The notes under the pieces: generated by a model
Seen by the model: the letters and a program-made list of their open reading frames with translations, nothing else
Databases searched by the model: none
What the model was told of the DNA's origin: nothing
Position numbers and translations under genes: made by a program
Origin: Sanguinoderma infundibulare
Lineage: Eukaryota; Basidiomycota; Agaricomycetes; Polyporales; Polyporaceae
Length of the DNA: 64,000 nucleotides
Assembly: GCA_032821775.1 (NCBI GenBank)
Contig: JAVLRN010000008.1
Coordinates: 62,001-126,000 of the forward strand
Direction of reading: 5' to 3'
Shown: in pieces, positions 1 to 12,853 of the stretch
Numbering within the stretch: position 1 is the first letter of the stretch
Layout: each line of letters starts with the position of its first letter

Positions 1-109
1 CCGTTTTGATATCACCTAACTGCCACGAAATGCCGCGCAACGTATTGTACGGGATTGCGAACGTCGATTCCGACCCTTGGAAGGAGGACGCGTTGAGTGA
101 CACGGACAT
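1..109 (-). CDS. 5' end of a multi-pass membrane protein gene (partial, runs off window)
   Basis: The minus strand from 109 reads MSVSLNASSFQGSES followed by FAIPYNTLRG. This is nearly the same N-terminus as the membrane-protein genes starting at 22268 (plus) and 33134 (minus). The start ATG is chosen because all three copies share it. The reading frame is open to the window edge, so only about 36 residues of the first exon are present. It is either a fourth gene copy or only a 5' remnant like those near 49.5 and 54.8 kb; the window cannot decide. The rest of the family has hydrophobic segments and a GDAIVWWR motif, which would lie outside the window. Confidence 0.6.
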   Translation of the reverse strand, partial: MSVSLNASSFQGSESTFAIPYNTLRGISWQLGDIKT

Positions 110-1378
110 GGCAGTGATGCAGGGTGGACGTAACGCGGTTGGGGCTCCATGAAGCAGACCTATTAAGGACCGGATGAACGCCCAAGCGCGTCACACTCCA
201 CAGCATCCAGCACAGGAGCGACGCCTCCCCCGAGGTACCATATGTCATAGATTAGAGTTGTGCAACGCAACTTACGATTTGGAAACTTACTGCAGCGCCT
301 CTATGCAGACGAATAGATGGCTGATCGGAAAAGACACCTGGAGTGCCTTGTCCACAATGTGAGAATTAATAATCAAATCACATCTCACGCACGTTTCACT
401 ATGTATCCCTTATCTTCCCATGGAGACCGCTGCGAGCTGGACTCGCTCACGCGCATCATCTCAAGGATACGCGTCCAGGTTATTCGCGGAGCCTCCGAAA
501 CGGCGAGGCACGGGTGCACGCGCGCTGGAAACAGCGTTTCATCACCGCGGTCGGTCTCGCGCGGTGCTCACAGCAGTCCTACAACAAAGTTGTCGTCAGC
601 ACGATCATGACTGAATCGAAGGCGCCTGGCCCACAAGCGCGATCTGGTCAGCAACGCCAACTCGGGTCTAGGACTCAACTCCGGTGTTCGCGGGAACCGT
701 CCGCACACTGCAAAGTACACACGCACACCGCCACCCGACAGTGAGGAGCTGGCGGACGCGGGGACGACAATGCATTCCCATATTCGCACCTTCTTGTAGT
801 CGATTTTAACGTTTGCCGGCGTCCGGTGGCGGGGGAGCAAGCCTCGATGCGCTATGCGGCAGGACAGTGCTGTTCGATGGAGGGAACTTGAGGGAGCTGC
901 ATGAAACGAAAAACTCACCATGACGCCCACCCTTCCCATACCCGACCCATCGTCCAAGCAGCGAGAAACCTTGCCCTCATTCCAACGCTATGACAAGCAA
1001 GCAGGACGATGACTGTCCCATCCCTCACCCCGGTGGAACGCATGACCTCGAGCGATGAGCGTCCGACGAGCTGCGTGGGGGTGTCGAGGGCAAGACAAGA
1101 GCCTCCCAGTCGATTTGTCGCGGATGCTGAGCCCATCTCGGCGTCGGATGCGGAGGATCTGCAGATCGGGTGGGCCTATCGGCGAGCCATTGCGAGGGAC
1201 GCGATATGTAGGTAGCTGTAGCCGCAGCGCAAAGTCGGTATCGCGGAGGACACCATATGCAGCCCAAGGGTTATGAATAATAGAGTCGAGATGGACGTGC
1301 CGATGGCAGTGCAGGCTCTTACTCACGCCTTGCCCGCCATCAAAGAGACGAATAGCAACAATCGACACAGTAAGTATT
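110..1378. other. Intergenic, no supported gene
   Basis: Only short overlapping frames without domain content or splice-consistent extension are seen. I see no recognisable gene here. Confidence 0.5.
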
Positions 1379-1450
1379 TCCGATATGGTGTAGTGGCTAA
1401 CATTATCGCCTCTCACGCGATAGCCCGGGGTTCGATTCCCCGTGTCGGAA
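1379..1450 (+). tRNA. tRNA-Glu (anticodon CTC)
   Basis: A complete intronless cloverleaf. The acceptor stem TCCGATA (1379-1385) pairs with TGTCGGA (1443-1449). The D arm lies in GGTGTAGTGGCTAAC. The anticodon stem ATCGC/GCGAT encloses loop CTCTCAC, giving anticodon CTC at 1412-1414. The T arm has the GGTTCGATTCC B-box. The sequence is nearly identical to the usual eukaryotic tRNA-Glu that reads GAG. It is the only tRNA in the window that folds cleanly. Confidence 0.95.
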
Positions 1451-1786
1451 TGCCATGATGGGCATTTGTTTTTGTCTCCGATGAATTGCGCTGCACTTGC
1501 GGCCGCCGCAATCTCGAGTCCATTTATGACGCACGGGCGATATGTATCCCCGAGGTCGCCCTAGGTATAGTGTCTTCCCAACCGGAACCCGTACTTGTCA
1601 GTGAAGACACCAGTATCACTGTCCTATAGGACCCCTTCGGTTGGGCTCCCGATTTCGGCTGACGGTTCGCTCGTTGCACAGTAAGTATCAATTTTCAATG
1701 TCAAATATTACAAAATATCAATGTCCAACTTTCCCAACGTAATCCTTCCGTAGGTCGTCAGTGCTGACTTCAGCTGACCATCAGAC

Positions 1787-2304
1787 TTAGCAGTTGTTAG
1801 CAGCGCACGAGCCCTGTCATGCAGAAGGCACAGAGCAGCTCAGAATACCACCCACTGCGTCGACGGTAAGCAGCAAACACTACCACTCACCGAGATGAAG
1901 CGGTAGCTCTGGTCGCTCGGGTTCAGCGTCTTGCAGAACCCGGTCGCCGTGAAGTCGAACCCGACGTTCTGGCACGTGCAGCTCCCGCTGTTGGACGTGA
2001 TGACGAGGCAGAACTGGTTGTCGCCCGTCGTGCCCAGGCCCGTGTTCGGGATGAACACCGACCCGCGCCCCGCCTCGCCGAGGCAGCCGGGGTTGCGGAG
2101 GTCGACGCCGATGCCGCCGTTGACGGAGCAGCTGGCGTCTGCAAGGCAGGCAAGTTGTCAGCACTTAGGGTCCAGTGCATGGGTTCTAAGAAAGGGATGG
2201 AGAAGCTCACCGTCGAAGAAGTTGGCGAAGAAGTCGGCCTTGGCGGGCATCACGAGGCCGAGGGCGGCGACGAGGGCGAATGCAGCAGCGCGAGTGGCGT
2301 ACAT
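1787..2304 (-). CDS. Small secreted cysteine-rich protein, copy A (SSP-A)
   Basis: Three exons on the minus strand (2304-2211, 2138-1891, 1813-1787) join in frame to 122 residues. The start at 2304 opens a signal peptide (MYATRAAAFALVAALGLVMP, then AKA before the likely cleavage). The mature part is about 100 residues with eight cysteines, including a CTC pair. It contains the conserved blocks CSVNGGIGV, FIPNTGLG, NQFCLVITS and NPSDQSYRFIS, and ends NNC. Exon lengths (94, 248 and 27 nt) are identical to SSP-B and SSP-C. I do not recognise a named domain; secretion and disulphide bonding are inferred from the leader and the cysteines. A TATA box lies about 90 bp upstream. It appears intact. 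Confidence 0.8.
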
Positions 2305-2392
2305 GGTGATGATAAGGCCGGGGAGCTGGACTCGGGGACGTTATGTGGGGTTGCGTGTTGGACGGTAAGGCCTTAAGGTCGCTCACCTTCCC

Positions 2393-2400
2393 TTTATATA
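2393..2400 (-). promoter_or_regulatory. TATA box of SSP-A
   Basis: TATATAAA on the minus strand, about 90 bp upstream of the SSP-A start codon, a normal distance for a highly expressed fungal gene. Confidence 0.6.
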
Positions 2401-2404
2401 TCCC

Positions 2405-5400
2405 CAATCCTTTCACTTACGTTATGTCTGAGCCGACCCGCTGCGATGGCGAGTATGCGGTCAGTGAGTACCCTTCACGCGTCGCATGGAGTCTAAACCT
2501 GTGATAGATCGCACCGAGCGCATCAGCAGCGCACCACCACCGCTCGAGCTACTAAACACATTGCCCCAGCCTGCCCTTACCCACCCAAGTACCGCATGTT
2601 CGCACTGGCAATCCGATGTTCGCGCAAGTGAACACCGCTTTGGAGCTCCACCTGAACCAAAAAAAGAATCAGTTGACTCGCCGTAGTCGGTGAAAGCGCG
2701 CATTAACCTGATCTCGACCGTAAATGCCCCACATTTATTGGAATTCGAACTGTGATCAGCAGCACGGTTATGGCCACAATATCCGCACCCCAGAACAGCC
2801 TCGACAACGTTACGACCGTAATTCATCCCGGGTCACCTTTGAACCTCTGGGAAGCCTGGCTGTTTATCGCTCGTCTGCATGCAGCGCCTCAGATGGTCTT
2901 GAACGCAGCGGGCTGCATGACCGTGACCAGGAAACCAACAGCCATGGTCACAATTTCGGGGTGCAACACCGCCACTGGTCAATGCCCGGCGGCGTGTAAG
3001 CCTGATTGGATCACGCCAACTGCGGTGTTCAGTGGCGTTATAGGACCGTCCGGAAGCAAAGAGCTTCTGGCGCGGATGTTGGTGAGCAATGACGACTCGT
3101 CTCGATTTTCTTCCGGGCGCAGAGGGAGTTGGAATACAACGTGTTTTCCTTTTTTCAAAATGCACCGCTCTGTGGAGCCCCGACGTTTCCGTCGGGAAGG
3201 AGGCTGATTTGCGACATACCGCCCACACCGGAAATGACATTCGAGTAGTCATGGATGCGCGAGAGATGAAATGGAGAGGACAATGCGGACCGCACGAGCT
3301 CGGAGTCGGGTCCGATGTCAAGGCCCGAGGCCCGAGGTCGCGCCCCCCAAATCTCAGGTGTACTTACCTCGAGGCATTATTAACGTCGTATTGGATATTG
3401 CAGGGTGTGGGGCATGCATGCCGAACCCACCGGAGCAGCGCATCGATTACTGTAACCTCACAGCCAGGAGTCGACGCCGATCACGAGGGCCGATGCACGC
3501 CCCGCCATCACCTCTAAACCCTAGCGGGAAAGGCAATTTGGATAGCACTTCGAGAGCAAGAGAACAACAGGACGAAAACAACTAGCGACACGCCCTGAAA
3601 TACTCACCTGCCAGTAAGCCGCGCATCAGCCGGCTCCAACTGAGATCGCGTAGCCAGAGCTAAGCACCAACGTTTCCGCCGCCAATGACCATCGGTCCCT
3701 TCCAGTACTAGCGATTTGAAGTTCGAGAATGTGTCGTCAAATGCCGAAGCGAGTGGACGGAAGGCGGGTATTCGCATGGGCTTCGCAGCTCGCTTGGATG
3801 GACGGTATCCGCGAGGGAGCTGAGCTGGTGACGTCGCTGGTGATCGCCTCGAGCCCGGATCTGTTCGAGAGTCAGTACGTCGTCTAAGTATAACGACCAA
3901 GTAGGAAGTATGGACGTACCGCTTTGGAATACATTACTTCATCATATGACTGGTACTGACCAGAGGGGATTGCTAGAATGAGGCGCGATCAGCTCGAGTT
4001 GGTAGCGGCCTATAGACACCGCAGCGATGGGCTGTCAGACGGTGCAGGACGTGTTGGAGTGATATGTCCTTACCGTGAAGATAAAGGGGGTGGTATAAGA
4101 CAAGATGGGGATCCCCGGCGGACAAGTCCACCTGAGCGAATGATTCTGGCCAAGCCGTCCAACGACATAATTCCCTAACGATAGAGTTCGCAGCCGGCTG
4201 CGACACAGGACGCGCGTACAACGATGGTTCCGGCCAGGTAGGCTGGCCATCAGCGACGGGTCAGCCAAAGCAAGCAACATATCAACAACGCAAGAGCCCA
4301 ACGTACGAGAACGAGTGACACTCCCTCTCACTCCATTCAAGCTCAAAGTCCACGATAGTCGACTTTCCCCAGTACGGATCAGTCTGCGCCGTGACCTCTC
4401 CCGGTACTCGTGCTGGAAGCATTTATGCACCTCTATCGCCGTACAACCCTCTCAGCGGGCGAACGCGGTCACTAGTCCCGCCACCGACGCTCTTATACCC
4501 CCGCCATCACCTGCGGATTGTGAATTGGCGTTCAAAAGGGAGAATGAAGTATAGGCAAGAATTGGTACATACCGAGACACGAACCCGAGCCCGGAAGAGC
4601 TTCCGGCGCGGCGATGTGGTCCGAAACAGAGATGAGTTGGGTGATGCCGCCTCGTCATACATCGCGCCAAAAGGTTGCTCTGGAGGAAGGAAACGACATG
4701 CACGCGTCTGTTCTGTCCGCGTGCGAGAACAGGGCTAAGGATGGTGGCACGAAGTACGAGGGCGACGTACCACTGTTACATGCTCATGCCGTGGACTTCG
4801 TGCACGGTTTACACTGAGTACATGACCAACGATGGATGGGGGGCGGACAGATAGCCCGAAGAATGTGGTGGCGTAGTCGCAAAGGGACGCATGAGCTATG
4901 ACCGTAGTCGAGGCTAGTCGAGGTGGAGAGTCGGGCGTGTGGCGCAGAGGAGCGGCGAGAACAGGGTGACTTTGTTGTGGTCCTCTGGCCCGTTAGTGGG
5001 ACGGCATTCGAAGTTGGTTGTGAAGGCGATGATGCCGGCAGTGCTCGCTGGGTGAATATTGGAGCGTCGAGAGGGAACGTCGCAAAGTTCCAGATGGAAC
5101 CTAAGTACTTCAGTTATCAGCGTCAGAGGATCTTCTGAACGGAATCCAGCAGACAATGCTCTCACCTCTGTTTTCGCAATCGACATCAGTCTAGTGAGGC
5201 AGGGGAAGGAGGCTGTCTGAGTGAGTACGGACCAAGAGATTGCAGCGAGCACGGATACAATTTAGGTGATGTGATGTCACAACAAACATATTCCCACGCG
5301 TCGTAATTGGCTGGACGGTGTGGTCCGACTTTCGACTCCCAACAGCGCCTCTTCTTGTTCTTCGAAGTGCAGGGTCACAAACATTACGACGAAGTTCACG

Positions 5401-5549
5401 CTCGGATATTCCAGGGAGGAATGCAGATGGTGAAAGTGTTATCTTACACAATAGACCGGCTTTGTCCGGCTCTGTAACATTGGAAAATTGGGGCTTCCTC
5501 GGCGGTGGTACACAGCACGTAGAGTCTCATGGCTAGCCGTCCACTTCCT
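2405..5549. other. Long intergenic stretch, no supported gene
   Basis: No frame shows a recognisable domain or a believable exon chain. A block around 4.55-4.68 kb resembles the 3' flank of SSP-B around 13.86-13.98 kb (shared CCGAGCCCG.AAGAGC context). Part of this stretch may therefore be displaced duplicated flank. Confidence 0.45.
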
Positions 5550-6957
5550 TCAAGCCTCGTATTCCGCAAACCAGCCCCGGGACCGGTAGTAGTCGAGGAT
5601 ATCCTTGAGGATACCGGGCATCGCTCTGGGCTCCAGACCGAGGATGCGCTTCGCCTTCCCGTTCAGCGCCAGCCGCCTCGTCGCCCTCAGCGGTTCATGA
5701 CGTCTCGGATCCCCCTTGTCGAGCTTCGGGAAGTAGCCGAGCTCGTCAGCCTTGTTGACTGTACCGGACCGGTCAGCGCCCCGACTCAAGAGAGCACGAG
5801 ACGGCATCCAGAACTTACGCCAGTCCTGCCAGGTGCACCATTCTGGGGCGAGATGGGACGGTCAGACGTGCGTATGAAACGGAGGAAAGACGGACGAACC
5901 GGAGACCACAGTGAGCCGCTCTCCGCCGGCGGCCTGCACTTCGAGCGCTTTCACATGCGCCTCAGCGAGGTCGCGGACGTCGATGTAGTTGTGGCCTCTG
6001 GCGAACCAGAACCCATACTTGTCGATTTCGCCGTTGAAGACACCGTAGAACAGGCCTGCGGTCGACGCGCTGGCGGTAGGCGTGGCAGGATCGTCTCGGG
6101 TGGGCTGACGAGCAGATGATGATGAGCGGGGATCGAGGGTGTGAGACCGGCAGGACGTACCCCAAACGCCCAGCCTGCATTGATGACGGAGATGTCCCAG
6201 GGAACACTGCTCTTGTTTTCCTCGTAGAATGCCCATGCCGCTTGGGACATGCATTATTTGACGCCAAGGGATGGATGTGTCAGAATTGCGACGCACCTTT
6301 CTCGGCATAGACCTTGCTCGCATCGTACCAGATCCCAGGCGACGCGTCACTGCCTTTCTCCTCGATCTCTTTCACGGCGTAGTCTGCCCAATGCCCTTCG
6401 TCGTACGACCCGGGATCCGCCCCAAAGAGAGCCTTGATGGAGGACGTGATGACAATTCTCTTGAGAACATGCCTGCACACGACGGAAGTCAGTGCAACTT
6501 GACGAAGACACACAGGAACTGCTAACCCATGATGAGAGGCTGCGCTCTTCAGGAGCCCGACGGTCCCTCTGAGAGCGGGTTGGATCATCGATTGCGGATC
6601 GTCCGACGTCGCGAGGAGCGGCGACGCGATGTGCACCACCCCTGCCACTCCTTGGACTGCAGCATCGTACGCGTGATCCTGCGAACGGGAGCCATGTATT
6701 GTAGTTAGCACAGTACAATGAGCATATCCCCCGAAACGAACCGCTGTAATGTCTTCCACCAGGGTGTACTCCAAGTTCTGCACCTTGTCCGGAAGCTTGT
6801 CCTCGAACACCTTGACGATCGCCTTTCCTTTTGCGTCAGACCGGACAGCAGCGCGGACGGAGTATCCACGTTCGAGGAGGAAGCTGATGACCCATAAACC
6901 GATGTAGCCGTTGGCACCGGTGACCAGAACTTTGTCTTTGGGACGGACTGTTGGCAT
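5550..6957 (-). CDS. NAD(P)-dependent extended SDR reductase (ketone/aldehyde or dihydroflavonol-reductase-like)
   Basis: Seven exons (6957-6742, 6678-6527, 6472-6297, 6240-6161, 6104-5900, 5842-5819, 5758-5550) join in frame to 353 residues, normal for the family. Residues 13-20 are TGANGYIG, the cofactor-binding glycine motif of extended SDRs. Y172 and K176 form the catalytic YxxxK (YDASK), preceded by the strand ending VITSS. The C-terminal half carries NYIDVRDLAEAHVKAL, typical of dihydroflavonol-4-reductase/Gre2-like enzymes that reduce carbonyl groups with NADPH. There is no signal peptide, so it is presumably cytosolic. Exon 6 is only 24 nt. No lesion is seen. The substrate is unknown; the nearby P450 and FMOs make a small-molecule role possible but do not prove it. 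Confidence 0.88.
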
Positions 6958-8269
6958 CCTAATGGAAATGGTTGGTCGAGGGTCTGTTTACAAAAGATCG
7001 TGAGCCTGCACAAACACGAGGGAGTTTGGATGAGACGCACCTTTATCGTGGTGGATCGGAGGCAAGTTGAAGAGCGTAGGCAAGGCGACGTTACCCGAGA
7101 TATATCATCTCGCATATACTTATTACTCAGCTGTTGTGATTCGAGTCGTCTAAGCGGCAGAGGCCGAGGCACTGAGCTACCGCGTCCTCTAAGCGGCCTG
7201 ACAGGCTGAGGCACTGACCTGAAGTCAAAAGGTGGTGTCTGGGGGAAAGCATAAATCGATGGCGCGCCCATTCCGAAGTGCGCGTTGAGTAAAGACAAGT
7301 ATTGGCAGAGCAATATAGCGCTTAGTACAAGCAGGAACTGTAGGAGAACGGAGAACGGATGAGATTGAACCGTGACCGACTCCCGCAACAACCGAACAGC
7401 CTAGGCGCCTAACCCCAGCTCATCGCAAAAAACACACGTGACCAAACAACAGGTGGCTGAGCGGCAGCAGGTTTTTGAAGTTCGCCTCATCCCATCCGCA
7501 CCCTCTCAGCCTATTGATCGCAAGTATTCTGCCAAAGACATCCCAATATCCACACGGCGAAGCAACGGTCACTGGTCATATGTGTACAGGCGGGCATGGA
7601 GCTGTCAGCACACGCTCGTGGCCCGCACTGTCTCATGTTCAACGACGGTGTGCGCACACTGCGAGACGGCCGACATGGGATGTTGTTGGGGTATGTGTCT
7701 CTCCGATTCGGATGGTACCTGAGCGACAACGTTGGCGTTGGAGCGATACATGGAACGGATGATGCCGAGGAGCCTGCGAGAGGGGTTGGAAATGGGGTTG
7801 CGGGGACCGAGAGGCGCGGCGTTCGGTCGTGACTCGTGGTTGTCAGTGGACGCGAAGACGGGGTTGTCGACTGTTAATTCTAGCCAGATAAATGCGGAAG
7901 AATGGAGTGATGGACACGGGGGCCAGTTTGGGGAGGAGGCACGACGTAAGTTGTATGTCGTGCTCATTATGCAGACGCATGATTGACTGCCTTCTAATTC
8001 GGTCAAATCGGATGCGTCGCGCAACGTGTTGTGCTGCCTCACAGTTCATCGGAGAACACGGATCGCGCGGCGAATCCAACATCAGTTACAACGCGATGAC
8101 GTCCCTTCTCACGTTCAGTTCAGCTAGACGAATTTGTATGGACGGCGTCGGGCGTCGCTACGCGTCTCTTTGCATACCTCATCATCCGCCACCGCTGGCG
8201 CTGCTATCATCTTCCCCTGAACAATTTTCCATTGTATCGGCTCATCCCCACTCATGACGCCCGCGCTTG
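6958..8269. other. Intergenic, no supported gene
   Basis: Short frames only. Around 7130-7210 there are two near-identical GC-rich snippets (CGTCTAAGCGGC / CGTCCTCTAAGCGGCCTGA). I see no coding sequence. Confidence 0.4.
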
Positions 8270-9404
8270 CGCTGCACGGAGACGGAGTTCCCGAATTCTC
8301 CAGGGGCAAGGCACATGTTGCGCGGCTAGCGCACCAGCCAACCTTCGGACGCCAGGGCGAAATCGCCCATTCCGCTCCCAGAGACTATGGGCGGCAATGA
8401 ATACTTCTCGCACGGCCGCCGTTCGTTGCGCCTGGGCGGTTGTTACGGATTTGTCTGCCGATCACGGTATGTCTAGCGCGCATATGTGCCTCGCTCCGAT
8501 ATCTCCTGCCAACTCGTTGAGGAGTTCACTCACATGAACATTGTTGGAGGCCATATCTCGCACAGCACAACGCCGCAAGAACGCCCGCTGATCCCGCTGT
8601 CGGACCCCGCTGGGCTCGAGCTTCCGAGCCCGAGAGATGGGCTGTGGCGTCTGGCCTTCATTTTGTAGCACAGCGTCGGACAACATCACGGCGGCGGTGA
8701 CAACAGCCTGGGATCTGCCTCGGATCACCGTCCTCGGTGTGGCACCATCAATTACTGGCCAGCCCTCTCGTTTGGCAGCACAATTGTAACCGTGCGATAC
8801 TTACCAGCGTTGCTCGGCAGGCCACCATCTCAGCTAGGACATCAAAGTTGATAGATCACTTTGAAGTGACGCTTTGTGTGTGTCGCTTGACAGATGGCCG
8901 CTCGGGGTAGAGGTGCGCGCACAGAAGGCGGAAGAAGGTAAGGCGCGAATGAGTCGGACACATTTTCGCTCAGAGGAGCGTAATTCTAATCAACCCGGAG
9001 GTAGTGCGATGTCCTTTCCAGAGAAGCCCACAGGAAACTGAAGCCACGTTACGACAAACGCTGCAGCGCAACCGCGCTCTATCCTCCTCTACCTCCGGTC
9101 TCGATCGGGGCACCTTGCACGGTGGCGAGCTACATCAACAGTATGTCTTAACGCTTTCTGTCCTCGGATTTGGTCCGATAATTGTATCCGCAGTGACATG
9201 CTCTGGCGAAACGCCAGTCTGTCCCCGCGCTGCATGCTGGAAGGCTTGTGAGCAAGTGCTTGAACGTCAGTTCCGTGCAGCAAGGGCTCATCGACTGATG
9301 CAGACAAGACTGTCCGTGTGCGAGCAGTCTGTTAGCGTCAGCGCGAAGAGCCTGCCTCGAACATAGGGCGTTGCTGCCGACAGAAGCACCGTCGTCTGCT
9401 GCCG

Positions 9405-9410
9405 TATAAA
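9405..9410 (+). promoter_or_regulatory. TATA box of CVNH-1
   Basis: TATAAA, 98 bp upstream of the CVNH-1 start codon; the paralogue has the same box 85 bp upstream of its start. Confidence 0.6.
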
Positions 9411-9502
9411 GTCTGCGACTCTCCAGAGCCCTCCCCCATCCCCGGCTCATCCTCGCCTCGCATCTACAGCACAGACAAACGTCTCCACCTCGCTTGTCTA
9501 CC

Positions 9503-10015
9503 ATGCAACTCTATCTCTCTGCGCTCACCGCCGTCCTCGTCGCGCTCGCCGCCCCCATGCACGTCTCAGCCGGCTTTGTCGAGTCGTGCTACGACGTCTG
9601 GATGGATAACACCGGTCTCCTCCACGGCGCGTGCTACACCAACTTTCCCTCGGACGTCAAGAGCGTGTCGCTCGATCTCAACAAGTGCGTCGCGAACTAC
9701 GGCGGAAACCTGGCCTGTGCGACCAAGTGCGTATCAAGCAATCTATTGTATTTGTGGCGCTGTAGACGCTCATGCGTTCGACGCTGCTGCAGCGGCGGGT
9801 TCGGCGGGTCCTGCAACCTCGGGGCGTGCTACGGCCCCGACGGCTATCGGACGCTGACCTGCCAGTGCAACGGCCCGCAGGGCGAACACTACACCTCGAT
9901 GGACCTCGGTATGCGCTTTTTTGGCCTCTTTGTCGCGTTGGCCGACCGTAACTGACATGATCCCTCCGCCTCAGATGCCTGCGTCAACTATTCGAACGGA
10001 CAACTGTCTTGCTAG
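9503..10015 (+). CDS. Secreted CVNH-domain (cyanovirin-N-like) lectin, CVNH-1
   Basis: Three exons (9503-9726, 9793-9908, 9975-10015) join to 126 residues. Residues 1 to about 23 are a signal peptide (MQLYLSALTAVLVALAAP...VSA). The rest is a full CVNH domain with its two sequence repeats. Each has the family pattern of Cys, then L.A.C, then SLDLNKC or MDLDAC, then N..GNLAC or NYSNGQLSC. CVNH domains bind oligomannose-type glycans; in fungi their biological role is mostly unknown, and secretion here is inferred from the leader. ATG 9503 was chosen because the signal peptide begins there and the paralogue at 12854 aligns from the same MQL. All splice sites are GT-AG and the frame is intact. Confidence 0.88.
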
Positions 10016-11839
10016 GCGGAATCGGAGACTTTTGGTGTCCATGCGGATAACGGCGGCCGTCTCGAAAGGCCCTTGGATAAATAATATTATAAATAGCTTG
10101 AACATCGTCTGGAACAGAATGTTGTGGGGTAGGACATACGGCTGATTATTGCATGTCATAACGAGCGACCGGTCAGGGTCAATCAAGTTTGCTCCATGTC
10201 GGTTTGAAGAATTTGGGCTGGTATTTGTCGTTATTAGACAATGTGGACGAGCAGCGGCTTCTCTAGTTCGACTCGGACCAAGTCTGGATGCCACTGTCAG
10301 CGGGCCCGGTTGGTATGAACTTGAAAGTCAAACACATCGGCCATCATTAGTAGTGTTTTAACGGCGCATACCGTGATGTCTCTAGTACCGCCGGTACCAA
10401 TTACTACACGGCGCACTCGTGGATAGCTGAGCAAGTGCAGCGAGTATATAGTGACAAAGCACTACTCGCCATGGTTTCGACGTCACGGGCGTTGCCGATC
10501 AGGCGCCTGATGTGGGAGCTGCGAGGCTGTGCACAGCTCAACGCTTTTTGCTCACTTCCTTCTGCTCGCCGACTCCTCCAGGAAACGACTTCGAAGGCCT
10601 TGCTCCAGTATACCTTATCAGCAGACTTGCTGTGGGCATACCGAGAATCGCACGTCAACTGAGTCGGTTAGTGGCTCACGCCATCCATCGGAAGCACATC
10701 GATAAAGCTGCTGTCTGTGCCACCAAAGCGCGGCCGTCACCGCATCCGGATTCCGCGCCCGACCGCCATATGCCAACTCATGTTGTAGAATTCAATGTGA
10801 GTCCATGTGCGTACTCCGCCTTCTCCACATAAATCTCAGCCTCAACGGGCTTCTAGTTTTAAAGCACTGCCGGCACCCGTCTTCGTGTCCATCGACGATC
10901 ACGACTGCACGAACACCTCACTGAGCTATCCCCCACACCATCTTCAGCAACACTCGTGGGCTCGTTTGCGTCTCCTGCGGTCTGTGTCGCTCCGCCGCAT
11001 TCAAGTTGCTCCCCCTTCTTGTCCCCGGCGATGTTGCCGCAACCGGCCTGGAGACTGCTGAGGCCCATCACCTTCACACTGTGTTCTCGTGCGCCTTCAC
11101 GGTGTTGACGGTGGGGATCCTCGATATAGATAACGAAGAATTCACCCGCCTCTGCTACGACCTTGCGCATCTCGTACGCCGCGCGTGCAACGCCGAGCTC
11201 TCCTCGTTCACTCCCGTCTGACAGCCGATGCCTGGCACAGACTGGCTGAAGGTTATCACGCTCTGTTTGGGGAAGCGGGAGTACACGTTGCCGCGACCTC
11301 GCCGCGAGGCCACGTCGTTGAACGCAAGGGTTGGCCATCCCGGCGCTAGACAGGGTGCGGACGGGTCTGCCGTTCCACACCTTCTCGCTCTCGTGTTCCG
11401 AGCCGATTCCGAGGTCAGCTGTTGTATTTCCTTCTTTTGCGTTCGAGGGCGGTGTTCACGAAATGTGGTTGGAGAGCGGGGCGAGGGATCTGCTGTCCGG
11501 GCCTTCTGCCGAGACAGCGAGAGGAACTTTGTCCGGGTTCCCAGAGCGCTGGAGTGTCGTGTTCACAATACCCCGGGGGCTCTGGGGATGACGCTGGACT
11601 GTCAGCACCTTCCGCACTTCAAGGGCGACGACGGTCGGCCGCGATACGACCAGCGGCGCATCTCTGTACGTCTCCCCGCGCAGCCTGAGCTTGGCCTCAG
11701 TCACGCCACCATCATCTTCTCGTCGAGCAATTTTCATGCTGTATTCCCGACGATACTTACTGCCTTGCGCGAATCCCCTCCCATTCACACCCACGATTGT
11801 AGATGTTTCCTCAATTAAACATCCATCCAGACGCAGGAG
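10016..11839. other. Intergenic between the CVNH copies
   Basis: No domain-bearing frame or consistent exon chain is found. Several long frames on both strands around 10.86-11.82 kb overlap each other, and none shows a recognisable family. A short AT-rich patch lies at 10080-10100. Confidence 0.4.
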
Positions 11840-12768
11840 CCCTGTTGCGCGGTTCGGGGGAGCCAACAATCGGATATCGGCGCGACATGAGCCATCCCAC
11901 CGTCGACGTACAGGACAATGGGAAGCAGTAGTTACTCTTTAGCAGGCGCCGCTCGTTGTCCTTGGGAGGTTGTGGCGGATCTGCAGTGTCTGCTGATTAT
12001 GGTATGTGTAGCGCGCATGAAGCGCACACGTTCGAGGCGATCGTCAAGTTTGGACAGCTCCCGAACTGTGGCCCCGCTTATCTTGGGAAGCCCGACGAGC
12101 CCGTTGTTGAACGGAATGATAGTCGGGCTTTCAGGCCTAAGGCTTAAAGTTGGAGCCCCGCAGCCCATAACATCACGACGGCGGCGATGAGTCCTTGAGA
12201 TCATTGGAGCGTCAGAAGTTGATAACTGACACTTCGTGTCTGTTGACCAAAGTTGAAAGATTGCCGCACAGGCTCACAAAAGGCGCGCCCTGATGGAAGC
12301 CTGTCCGGGTGAGTTGAGCTTGTATTCGTTCGGAGGAAATTGGTTGAACCAGCCTACAGGTAATACCACATCCGTACTGCCCTTTCTAGGGACAGGAGAA
12401 TCAAATTTAGCGGCGAGACAAGTCCAACCACACTCTATTCTCCTCTGCCTCCAGTTTCTAGTTGGAGCATTCAGTGCCGCCTGGCGGATTATATGGACGG
12501 TACGCCTCAGCGTTTTCTGCCCTCCGATTTGGCTTGATAACTGGATCTGCAGTGTCACGATCGAGCGCGACGCCCACCAAGAACATCTCGCGTTGCATGG
12601 CTACAGAGTCCGCGAAGACCACGAAGACCACGGAGTACGTCAACGTCGACGAACAAGTGTCTGCAGTGGGCATTGCTGGTCTCAAGCCAAGGCTCCCCGC
12701 GTGTGACCACCATGTCGTTGCGTCAGACCGATGGCATTTCTGCGTACACACCCCCACCGCTGCCATGA

Positions 12769-12774
12769 TATAAA
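12769..12774 (+). promoter_or_regulatory. TATA box of CVNH-2
   Basis: TATAAA 85 bp upstream of the CVNH-2 start, at the position equivalent to the CVNH-1 box. Confidence 0.55.
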
Positions 12775-12853
12775 GCCTAGCACTCTGCAGACCACTCCGC
12801 CATCAGCCCCGGCCATCCTTTCCCTTCTCTCCCCTTCACCTCGCCTCTCAAGC

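Larger units (their letters stand above)
8270..10110 (+). repeat. Tandem duplication unit 1 (CVNH locus)
   Basis: This block matches, diverged, the block at about 11840-13450. Shared landmarks are the upstream TGTCTAGCGCGCAT / TGTGTAGCGCGCAT context (8471 and 12005), the CGGATTTGG / CCGATTTGG region (9165 and 12525), the TATAAA boxes, the lectin genes and the tail after the last exon. The offset at the start codons is 3351 bp. Edges are approximate. Confidence 0.6.

Noticed and set aside
2752..3585. Several overlapping plus-strand frames of 90-150 codons
   Set aside because: They overlap in different frames, lack domains and have antisense counterparts of equal length; no gene is called.
10859..11818. 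Long overlapping frames on both strands between the CVNH genes
   Set aside because: They overlap on opposite strands, show no family features and no intron-consistent extension; probably chance in GC-rich DNA.
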